From Planctomycetaceae bacterium (GTDB taxonomy: Bacteria; Planctomycetota; Planctomycetia; Pirellulales; Thermoguttaceae), in assembly GCA_031254675.1 (NCBI GenBank), contig JAIRTV010000323.1, forward strand, positions 1 through 7,499: 7,499 nt of DNA, written 5' to 3'. Position 1 is the stretch's first letter. Every line of letters starts with the position of its first letter. A model generated the notes under the pieces. That model was not told where the DNA came from, did not search any database, and saw only the letters and a list, made by a program, of their open reading frames with translations. Both the position numbers and the translations under genes were made by a program. This document shows positions 1 to 5,241 of this stretch, piece by piece.

Positions 1-1
1 T

Positions 2-523
2 TTATCAACTGTTTTTCTTAGAGAGCATCTTAGAATGATGCATTTTTGTATTGTTACACCCATAGAAGAAATTCCTGAGTTTCAACAGCAGTCGTTAAAT
101 CAAGAATCAATTTTGTTATTACTTGAAAAACGATTTGACATACAATCATATCTCAAACAGATGAATCACAAAAATAGGAGGGTGGTTCTCTTAAACAATA
201 AAAATAATATGAATGAACAATTCATTGTCATTTTGTTTGAAACAGACAGTGTTGTCAATCAATATATGGTATTTTTTTTCGAGCCCACCAAAAATTATGT
301 ACTTTTTTATCACTCTCAAAACCATATTTATTATTTTATTTCGATTTGTACTTCTAAACAATTTACACTTGATGATTTTCTTGCTAAAATCGTATTTGAT
401 GATTACTTAAAGAAAAGTAACTCATCTATTATTATTGCGCAAAAACAAAATGACGGGCGAATTCAAATAGATAGAGAAAAATTATTAACGGTACTCTCAC
501 TGCTCTGTAATTCTAAAAAATAG
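2..523 (+). CDS. Hypothetical protein, possibly 5'-partial
   Basis: I do not recognise this protein. From the ATG at 35 it is 162 aa, but the frame has no stop back to position 2, so the true start may lie outside the window and ATG 35 (or the adjacent ATG at 38) is only a candidate. No strong Shine-Dalgarno sequence precedes ATG 35; a purine stretch (agagag) lies about 10 bases upstream. The protein has no signal peptide and no obvious membrane helix. Residues 62-105 alternate hydrophobic and polar positions with many aromatics (VFFFEP, YVLFYH, IYYFISI), suggesting beta strands in a soluble domain. The C-terminal part is more helical and charged, ending in a basic tail. Codon use is strongly A/T-biased, unlike the housekeeping genes after 2671. 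It converges on the minus-strand gene at 876-1292. No catalytic motif is visible. Confidence 0.55.
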   Translation, partial: LSTVFLREHLRMMHFCIVTPIEEIPEFQQQSLNQESILLLLEKRFDIQSYLKQMNHKNRRVVLLNNKNNMNEQFIVILFETDSVVNQYMVFFFEPTKNYVLFYHSQNHIYYFISICTSKQFTLDDFLAKIVFDDYLKKSNSSIIIAQKQNDGRIQIDREKLLTVLSLLCNSKK

Positions 524-875
524 TTACAATACTGCGGTCGCATGTTCAACAATTTTGAAACAGCTGTGTTTGTCCGAGAGGAATAAACTATGTGATAGTA
601 AAGTTTCAAGGGGTTTTGGTTGGTCTGAATTGGTGTCGATTTCTGATGCAGCCAAATTCAACCGTCACGGAATTCCTTCCTGAGCAAACAACTTTATCAA
701 ACGTACCACAAAAAAGCATAATGATAACTGTATAAAAATACAGGCGATCATGGTGCGCACGGACAGAACAACTTAGTAAAAAATAATCCCATTTTTTACG
801 TTGCGGGGCTACTTGACGGGCTTAGAACAGTTCCTGGACAATCGCACCAAATATATTTTTGTGCGACAATTTACA
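524..875. other. Intergenic stretch between convergent genes
   Basis: These 352 bases separate the convergent ORFs ending at 523 (+) and 876 (-). I find no convincing gene. A minus-strand frame is open for about 68 codons from near 823 down to about 610, but it has no clear start and no recognisable product. The opposite strand is also open for about 50 codons in one frame. The base composition is less AT-rich than the flanking ORFs, which could mean decayed coding sequence. The right end holds the first copy of a dispersed repeat (804-836). Confidence 0.5.
804..836. repeat. Dispersed intergenic repeat, copy 1
   Basis: Positions 804-823 are identical over 20 bases to 1443-1462, and 819-836 are identical over 18 bases to 1487-1504. 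The homology continues weakly on both sides, with a T-rich flank before 804 and cgca/atatt-like bases after 836. The unit contains the small inverted repeat gaac-a-gttc. It lies about 40 bases beyond the stop codon of the minus-strand membrane-protein gene at 876-1292, so in that gene's direction it would be in the 3' untranslated region or terminator. Read on the minus strand it is followed by an A-run and then a T-run. Confidence 0.75.
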
Positions 876-1292
876 TCATTTTAAATCTTTCGGACAAACA
901 TGGTCTTCTGAACCTTTATTTTCATCACTACGAATTTCGTTTTGGTAAATGTACTTGTAGATAATCATTATAAAACAATGAATTAATATTATAAAGCAGT
1001 CAATGGCAATGATCAATATAAACCATACTAACACCATAATTGCTACAATAATAACAAAATTCAAATATCCTTTTTCAAAGGAGTAACCATTGCTAAAACA
1101 AAACAATACTGGAAAACAAAGTAAAAATGAAAACCAAGGCAACTTCTCTATTTGTTTAGGGATTTTTCGAATACCGTACTTGAAGATTTTTTTTCTCACA
1201 TAATAATTGAAAATCAAATAAAGATAAAACAACATTGCAGAACAAAAAAATATTACAATAACTAGTATAATATTAGCGATTATCCATTTCAT
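876..1292 (-). CDS. Small hypothetical membrane protein A
   Basis: This is a 138-aa protein of unknown function with about four membrane segments: residues 4-28, a short hydrophobic stretch near 53-67, and two back-to-back segments near 78-97 and 98-114. The loop at 31-50 is strongly basic (RKK, RK, K residues), which by the positive-inside rule places it in the cytoplasm. The hydrophilic tail (119-138) is charged. The start is well supported: AGAAGG lies at 1299-1304 on the minus strand, 6 bases before the ATG, a better Shine-Dalgarno match than any housekeeping gene here has. It is very AT-rich. The ORF at 1531-1893 is also a small membrane protein in the same orientation, but I see no convincing sequence similarity between the two. 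A copy of the dispersed repeat lies just downstream. I recognise no family. Confidence 0.6.
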   Translation of the reverse strand: MKWIIANIILVIVIFFCSAMLFYLYLIFNYYVRKKIFKYGIRKIPKQIEKLPWFSFLLCFPVLFCFSNGYSFEKGYLNFVIIVAIMVLVWFILIIAIDCFIILIHCFIMIIYKYIYQNEIRSDENKGSEDHVCPKDLK

Positions 1293-1530
1293 AAATTACC
1301 TTCTTAAATTTCACATTTTTTTGCAACAACAGTGTTTTTGTCTAATTATTTGTTTCAAACACAATTAATTTATTCTTCATCTTTTTCAAAAATACTATTT
1401 GAAACCCATGAAAAAAAAAAAATCATACAATTTTTTACTTTTCGGGGCTACTTGACGGGCTTCGAACAGGTTCGCGGACAAGCACAGGCTTAGAACAGTT
1501 CCTGAACAAACGCAGCACATATTGATATGA
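1293..1530. other. Spacer between two minus-strand membrane genes
   Basis: This AT-rich spacer probably holds the promoter of membrane gene A and the 3' end of gene B. It contains a 12-base A-run (1411-1422, a T-run on the minus strand) and an 8-bp inverted repeat (GTTTCAAA 1352-1359 with TTTGAAAC 1398-1405). It also contains the second copy of the dispersed repeat. On the minus strand the repeat is followed by the T-run, so together they could end transcription of gene B. No ORF of note is present. Confidence 0.4.
1443..1504. repeat. Dispersed intergenic repeat, copy 2, with internal tandem duplication
   Basis: This copy matches copy 1 (804-836) in two blocks: 20 identical bases at 1443-1462 and 18 identical bases at 1487-1504. 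The second block exists because a unit beginning ggctt is duplicated at a 29-base period (1458-1486 and 1487-1515). Both units hold gaacag; the first has the inverted repeat CGAAC-AG-GTTCG (1463-1474), the second gaac-a-gttc. The repeat ends within about 30 bases of the stop codon of the minus-strand membrane gene B, the same relative position as copy 1 has to gene A. Confidence 0.75.
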
Positions 1531-1893
1531 TTATTTCATTTTGTACGATATAGGTGTTTTTTTTATGAATATCCTATTTGATTCTTGCAGGAGAACAATT
1601 AGATAAACAACAGGCAAGAAATAACAATATGCTATCCAATAAGCACAGATAACAGGATTGAATTGAGGAACTTGGGGCGAAAACAAATAATGCATTGCTA
1701 GTAGAAATAAAAGAAGAAAAAAACACAATGAGGAAAATATCAAAGCAATAATCAGTAAAATAAAATAATAGAAAAGGAGAGAAAGCAACCTAATCGCTCG
1801 GTGCTTATAAATTGGATCAATTCTGATCATGTACAGACAAAATGAATGAAGTAATTCTTTTTTCATAGGACAAAAGACTTGATGTTTATTCAT
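1531..1893 (-). CDS. Small hypothetical membrane protein B
   Basis: This is a 120-aa protein of unknown function with about three hydrophobic segments, near residues 36-56, 57-71 and 81-103. They are flanked by a basic, partly amphipathic N-terminus (KK at 11-12, K30/H31/R32, R35) and a basic C-terminus (KK 111-112, K118, K120). The first ATG (1893) overlaps the stop of the upstream fragment at 1886-2230 in the arrangement ATGAATAA, so translation might be coupled. An internal ATG at residue 10 (MKKELL) is an alternative start; neither has a good Shine-Dalgarno sequence. Composition is AT-rich, like the neighbouring gene at 876-1292. It could be a true small gene or an ORF opened by decay of the flanking region. 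No family is recognised. Confidence 0.45.
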   Translation of the reverse strand: MNKHQVFCPMKKELLHSFCLYMIRIDPIYKHRAIRLLSLLFYYFILLIIALIFSSLCFFLLLFLLAMHYLFSPQVPQFNPVICAYWIAYCYFLPVVYLIVLLQESNRIFIKKTPISYKMK

Positions 1894-2447
1894 TCCAACG
1901 TGTTTTCGAATCAGAATTGAACGGAATCACGACGTTCCCACCTATAACATTGTAATTCAAGGAAAATTTTCGGCAACCACTTAGATCAAGAGCAAAACAT
2001 TGAATCGTTTTACCGTTTGTCAGCAAACTTAATGTCAACAGAATATCTTCGCAAAGAATCGGAGCCTTGCCCCAATTATTGTGAACCATCATACGGTCAG
2101 GATTTTTGTCATCATTATGATCATATCTTTCAAATTTCATTTCGCTGTTTTCCATGAAACCGGTTGCCGCAACAAGAATACGATTGGACACAATCTCTGT
2201 TAGTGAAACAGTTGACCAGTCAAGTCGCATTTTTTCAAACGATAATTCTACATCGCCGATTTTGAAGTTCCTGTTGCAAATAAATCCTGTAAAGATTTTC
2301 GTTTTCGGCGATATTTTTTCGGAAAGTTGACGCGACCTGAAAGATTAGTTTTCCGAATGGGATATCTTCTCCGTCGATTTCGGTAGGTGTCTTTGGGGAT
2401 ATGGAATGTTTTAATGGTTCGGTTTCCAAAAAGTTTTTCGTATCAAG
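1886..2447 (-). pseudogene. Frameshifted C-terminal fragment of a large glycoside-hydrolase-like protein
   Basis: Two minus-strand frames abut here. The distal one (ATG at 2230 to stop at 1886, 114 codons, open further upstream to about 2343) has a pattern I associate from memory with the C-terminal beta-sandwich of large planctomycetal and verrucomicrobial glycosyl-hydrolase-like proteins. The pattern is: GFI-x(6)-KIGDVEL, then SNRILVAATG, EN-x2-M, NNWGKAPIL, CFALDLSG and a final KTRWNE. The proximal frame (open from 2447, no ATG, a TTG at 2429) contains EIDGEDIPFGKLIFQV. Dropping one base in the T6 run at 2314-2319 joins the two frames into about 186 codons. Even then the N-terminal catalytic part is absent, so this is a remnant. 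The family call is recall-based; the frameshift could instead be a sequencing error. Confidence 0.5.
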
Positions 2448-2670
2448 TTAAAATTGAATTGTTCGGAAATCCTCAATCAAAAAGAACCAAAATATTCATT
2501 TTTTGGCAGAATGTTGAAAAATCCCGAAGGGGGGCTTGAAAAAGAAAGAAAATCAGTCACAATGTTGTCTCTTTGCGGTTTTTGATAATTTTTAATGATC
2601 TTTGATGATCTTGATTTGTCAAAATGAAGGATTGAATAAACTCCTATAAATAAACGGTTCGGAGCGGAAA
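2448..2670. promoter_or_regulatory. Leader region of the rplY-pth cluster
   Basis: This 223-base spacer must carry the promoter for the plus-strand ribosomal block, because the genes upstream run the other way. It contains a near-duplicate tgatctt (around 2597-2612) and AT-rich stretches, but no pair of -35/-10 boxes stands out clearly. GGAG at 2661-2664, 6 bases before the rplY ATG, is a good ribosome binding site. I see no recognisable ribosomal-protein leader structure. Confidence 0.35.
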
Positions 2671-3303
2671 ATGGCTAAAATTCATGCAATAACAGTGAAA
2701 CTTCGTGATTCACACGGAAAACGTCGGAATCGCCGATTACGCAATACCGGTCATGTACCGGCAGTGCTTTATGGTCATAAACAAGCAGCGCAAAGTCTTA
2801 CGTTGTCGGCGGAAGAATTGGATACGGTTGTTCGCCACGGCAACAGGTTCGTCGAACTACAAGGCGATATCAAAGAAAAAGCGTTCATCAAAGATGTACA
2901 ATGGAATACTTGGGGAAATCAAATTCTTCATGTTGATTTTGCACGAGCCAGCGAACACGAAAAAGTTCATGTTACCGTTCCCATCGAACTACGCGGCGAA
3001 TCGCCCGGAACAAAAGACGGCGGTGTTGTCAAACACGTGTTGCATTCCATCGAACTAGAATGCGAAGCCGCGTCCGTACCGGAAAAAATCGATGTCAATA
3101 TTAACCACCTCGAATTTAACCAAACCTTTCATGTTAGCGATTTAGAATTGCCGCCAGGCGCGAAAGCTTTAATTGATGAAACGACAATCGTTGTGAGTTG
3201 TTCGTTGCCGGTGGAAGTTTCCGAAGAAGAAACCGCATCAGGTGACGAAGAACCGGAAGTGATCGGACGTAAAAAGACCGATGAAGAAGAAACAGAAGAA
3301 TGA
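2671..3303 (+). CDS. rplY: 50S ribosomal protein L25 (general stress protein CTC type)
   Basis: L25 binds 5S rRNA in the large subunit. This is the long CTC/TL5 form at 210 aa, rather than the ~95-aa E. coli form. Residues 1-90 are the 5S-binding domain, recognisable by the basic N-terminus with GKRRNRRLRNTGHVPAVLYG (15-34) and by FIKDVQWNTWGNQILHVDFAR. Residues 95-180 are the TL5-type beta domain, including VPIELRGESPGTKDGGVV and the segment up to ELPPGAKALIDETTIVVSC. The last 25 or so residues form an acidic tail. The start is supported by GGAG 6 bases upstream. The stop overlaps the pth start as ATGA (3300-3303), so the two are probably translationally coupled. In many bacteria prs precedes this pair; here a decayed hydrolase fragment sits upstream instead. 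Confidence 0.96.
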   Translation: MAKIHAITVKLRDSHGKRRNRRLRNTGHVPAVLYGHKQAAQSLTLSAEELDTVVRHGNRFVELQGDIKEKAFIKDVQWNTWGNQILHVDFARASEHEKVHVTVPIELRGESPGTKDGGVVKHVLHSIELECEAASVPEKIDVNINHLEFNQTFHVSDLELPPGAKALIDETTIVVSCSLPVEVSEEETASGDEEPEVIGRKKTDEEETEE

Positions 3304-3872
3304 AATTAGTTGTCGGACTTGGCAATCCCGGTGTCAAATACCGGTTGAATCGGCATAATGTCGGCTATTTAGTCCTTGCCGAATTAGCAACACGGTTGTC
3401 GCTTAACACAACCGGAAACCGTCCAAAAACAAAATTTCACGCTGATTTGTTGGAAATTCGGGATAATTTGGGAAATTCCGTTTTGTTGCTCGCCCCGACA
3501 ACTTATATGAACCGAAGCGGTTTGAGTGTCGGAGAAGCTGTTAATTTTTATAAGATTCCCAATGAAGAAATATTGATCGTTTGCGATGATTTGAATTTGC
3601 CGTTTACCAAACTGCGGTTTCGTACCGAAGGTAGTAGCGGAGGTCAAAAAGGATTAGCCGATGTGTTGCGTGTTTTGGGAACGGAAAAAGTTCCGCGTTT
3701 GCGAATCGGAATCGGTCAACCGCCCGGTCAAATGGATGCCGCTGATTATGTGTTGATGAATTTCACCGAAAAAGAACGGATTGATTTGGAGTTAACACTA
3801 AAACAAGCAGCAGATGCTGTTGAATGTTGGTTGCGTTTCGGTATTACCGAAGCAATGAATAAATATAACTAA
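3300..3872 (+). CDS. pth: Peptidyl-tRNA hydrolase
   Basis: Pth cleaves the ester bond of peptidyl-tRNAs that drop off the ribosome, recycling tRNA in the cytoplasm. The 190-aa length is normal. Family signatures are present: GLGNPG (6-11, N9 corresponding to E. coli N10), RHNVG with the catalytic histidine H19, PTTYMNRSG (N71, equivalent to N68), and DDLNLP with D96 in the position of catalytic D93. The usual GGHNG loop reads GGQKG here (114-118), so the residue equivalent to tRNA-contacting N114 is lysine; I believe this occurs in planctomycetes but cannot verify it. The gene overlaps rplY by ATGA, and an AGAAGA-rich stretch at the end of rplY could serve as the ribosome binding site. The protein ends in a conserved-looking EAMNKYN tail. 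Confidence 0.96.
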   Translation: MKLVVGLGNPGVKYRLNRHNVGYLVLAELATRLSLNTTGNRPKTKFHADLLEIRDNLGNSVLLLAPTTYMNRSGLSVGEAVNFYKIPNEEILIVCDDLNLPFTKLRFRTEGSSGGQKGLADVLRVLGTEKVPRLRIGIGQPPGQMDAADYVLMNFTEKERIDLELTLKQAADAVECWLRFGITEAMNKYN

Positions 3873-3911
3873 AAATAAACTCGACTTTAACTCGAACCAG
3901 AACCCGAAATT

Positions 3912-4361
3912 ATGGCACAGAATGTTTACGAAGGGTTGTTTATTTTCGACTCTGATCTCTACACCAAAGAACCGGACAATGTTTCCGGTCAAGTGGCACG
4001 TATCATCGAACAATTCGGCGGAGAAGTTCTTCTCAGTCGGCTTTGGGATGAACGAAAATTGGCTTACCCGATTAAGGGGCATCGCCGCGGAACCTATTGG
4101 CTCGCCTATTTCAAGATCGACGCTCTCAAGGTTAAAGAACTAACACGCCAATTTCAATTGAGTGAAAGCGTGATTCGGTTTCTTTTTCTGCATGTCGATC
4201 CGCGTTTGGTCGAAACATTGGTGGAACACGCCCGCGCCGGACACCTCCACGCCGGCGAACAGCAACCCGATCAAATTGTCGAAGAAGAAATCCCAATTAA
4301 TTCCCCGTTCCTTGTTGAGGAAAGTGAAGACGACGACGAAGATGTTTCTGCCGTTCGTTAA
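3912..4361 (+). CDS. rpsF: 30S ribosomal protein S6
   Basis: S6 binds the central domain of 16S rRNA as a partner of S18. The 149-aa sequence has the expected ferredoxin-like core: YEGLFIFDSDLY (6-17), QFGGEVLLSRLWDERKLAYPIKG near 34-56, RRGTYWLAYFKID, and SESVIRFLFLHVD near 84-96. Beyond about residue 100 it carries a 45-residue hydrophilic, acidic tail ending in an EDDDED cluster, longer than the minimal S6 of about 95 aa. It follows pth by 39 bases and has no recognisable Shine-Dalgarno sequence before its ATG. In most bacteria rpsF, ssb, rpsR and rplI form one operon; here rpsR is missing and must lie elsewhere. Its binding partner is therefore not co-encoded. Confidence 0.95.
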   Translation: MAQNVYEGLFIFDSDLYTKEPDNVSGQVARIIEQFGGEVLLSRLWDERKLAYPIKGHRRGTYWLAYFKIDALKVKELTRQFQLSESVIRFLFLHVDPRLVETLVEHARAGHLHAGEQQPDQIVEEEIPINSPFLVEESEDDDEDVSAVR

Positions 4362-4382
4362 AAGATATTTTGAGAACGCTTT

Positions 4383-4416
4383 TATATCGAATCCGAATTT
4401 AAACGGATTCGGTATG
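4383..4416 (+). promoter_or_regulatory. Stem-loop between rpsF and ssb
   Basis: A perfect 8-bp inverted repeat, CGAATCCG (4388-4395) with CGGATTCG (4404-4411), encloses an 8-base loop. The stem extends outward by five more pairs (4383-4387 with 4412-4416), two of them G-U. No T-run follows within 15 bases, so it is not a classical intrinsic terminator. It may instead act as an RNA-processing or stability element, or as a partial terminator setting the S6/SSB ratio. The rest of the 160-base spacer is AT-rich, with no clear promoter pair. Confidence 0.6.
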
Positions 4417-4521
4417 AAATTCAGGAATTTATCTTAAAGATGGAAACGGTTACATTTTAGGTTTTGTCGGGGAACAGAATATGCGTTTTCTATTATTATT
4501 TCATTTTTTGGAGAATCATGT

Positions 4522-4986
4522 ATGGCAAGTTTCAATAGAGTCATATTAGTTGGCAATTTGACGCGAACACCTGAATTGCGCCATATTCCGTCAGGTACTG
4601 CCGTAACAGATATTGGTTTAGCGGTAAATGATCGTCGGAAAAATCTTGCGGGAGAGTGGGTTGATGAAACGACATTTGTTGATATAACTCTGTGGGGGCG
4701 GACAGCGGAAATCGCTGCCGAATACCTTACCAAAGGATCACCGGTTTTGGTTGAAGGACGTTTGAAACTTGACACGTGGGAGGCGGAAGGTCAGAAACGG
4801 TCAAAATTGAAAGTGATCGGTGAAAAAATGTCAATGTTAAATAGTGGCGGCGGAGGAGGAGGAAATCGTAACGATGACCCGTCTTATTCTCGACCGGCTT
4901 CGTCGTCTTCCGCTCGTTCGCAGCAAGCAGCACCGCAAGATTATTATGATACTCCATCATCGGAAGGCGATGATGTTCCGTTTTAA
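4522..4986 (+). CDS. ssb: Single-stranded DNA-binding protein
   Basis: SSB coats single-stranded DNA during replication, recombination and repair and recruits partner proteins through its C-terminal tip. The 154-aa protein has a normal OB fold over residues 1-107: FNRVILVGNLTRTPELR, then the region around ETTFVDITLWGRTAEIAAEYLTKGSPVLVEGRLK and the W-x(5)-QKRSKLKV strand. A disordered linker follows, with six consecutive glycines after a serine (109-114) and a Ser/Gln-rich part. The tip is EGDDVPF, matching the conserved acidic DD-[IVL]-PF docking peptide. GGAG at 4510-4513, 8 bases upstream, supports the start. It lies between rpsF and rplI as in many bacteria, but rpsR does not follow it. 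Confidence 0.96.
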   Translation: MASFNRVILVGNLTRTPELRHIPSGTAVTDIGLAVNDRRKNLAGEWVDETTFVDITLWGRTAEIAAEYLTKGSPVLVEGRLKLDTWEAEGQKRSKLKVIGEKMSMLNSGGGGGGNRNDDPSYSRPASSSSARSQQAAPQDYYDTPSSEGDDVPF

Positions 4987-5125
4987 TTCAATTTGATTTA
5001 ATCGGAATGATGAATTGGAATAATAGATGATATGACAATAACAGTTGTGAAATAGTACAGATTTTGTGGTAATGGTAATGTTTTTTGTTCCGTTTAATTG
5101 CAATATAAAATATAGTTTGATATTC

Positions 5126-5157
5126 TATAACGCAACGAGATTGTAATTTGCGTTATA
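5126..5157 (+). promoter_or_regulatory. Inverted repeat upstream of rplI
   Basis: A perfect 9-bp inverted repeat, TATAACGCA (5126-5134) with TGCGTTATA (5149-5157), surrounds a 14-base AT-rich loop. It ends 9 bases before the TATAAT candidate -10 box. It could be an operator around the -35 region, or a weak 3' hairpin for ssb, although no T-run follows. Confidence 0.5.
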
Positions 5158-5166
5158 CCGAATGTG

Positions 5167-5172
5167 TATAAT
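5167..5172 (+). promoter_or_regulatory. Candidate -10 box for rplI
   Basis: There is a perfect TATAAT about 70 bases upstream of the rplI ATG. No good -35 hexamer lies at 16-18 bases; TTGTAA at 5141-5146 has a 20-base spacer. An alternative pair is TTGCAA (5098-5103) with TATTCT (5121-5126), spacer 17. Both are motif matches only, in AT-rich DNA where chance matches are common. Confidence 0.3.
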
Positions 5173-5200
5173 TTCAATCGGTTACTGGAATTGAAACAAG

Positions 5201-5234
5201 ACGTTTTCTGAACGGAAAACGTAAAACCTTTTTT
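5201..5234 (+). terminator. Attenuator-like hairpin with T-run before rplI
   Basis: ACGTTTTC (5201-5208) pairs perfectly with GAAAACGT (5215-5222) around a 6-base loop, and a six-base T-run follows at 5229-5234. The T-run is separated from the stem by aaaacc, so a classical terminator is imperfect. The hairpin lies downstream of the candidate promoter and ends 19 bases before the rplI ATG, which fits an attenuator or translation-control hairpin better than an ssb terminator. Confidence 0.4.
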
Positions 5235-5241
5235 GAAAACT

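Larger units (their letters stand above)
4987..5241. other. ssb-rplI spacer containing a structured leader
   Basis: This 255-base gap has no ORF of note. It replaces the place where rpsR usually sits; I see no S18 remnant. It holds a candidate promoter (-10 TATAAT at 5167-5172) and two stem-loops (5126-5157 and 5201-5222), described separately. This suggests rplI has its own transcription start and possibly leader control. Confidence 0.5.

Noticed and set aside
542..586. Micro-ORF of 14 codons in the 524-875 spacer
   Set aside because: No ribosome binding site, length within chance and no recognisable peptide.
651..676. Similarity between 651-676 and parts of 7241-7254 / 7340-7373 (gccaaattca, attcaaccgt, cacggaatt)
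   Set aside because: The shared words are 9-10 bases, AT-rich and in different order and spacing, so common origin is not supported.
1458..1480. ttcgaac-containing segment as a tRNA T-arm
   Set aside because: No acceptor or anticodon stem can be assembled around it, and the same bases fall in the dispersed repeat.
804..1515. Repeats considered as a CRISPR array
   Set aside because: Only two loci 640 bases apart, with genes between them and no regular spacers; no cas genes in the window.
2235..2429. 64-codon minus-strand ORF as an independent gene
   Set aside because: Its only start is a TTG without a ribosome binding site, and a one-base change merges it with the adjacent hydrolase-like frame, so it is treated as part of the pseudogene.
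2516..2545. cccgaagggggg stretch before rplY as a terminator
   Set aside because: The ccc/ggg pairing is very short and no T-run follows on either strand at the right place.
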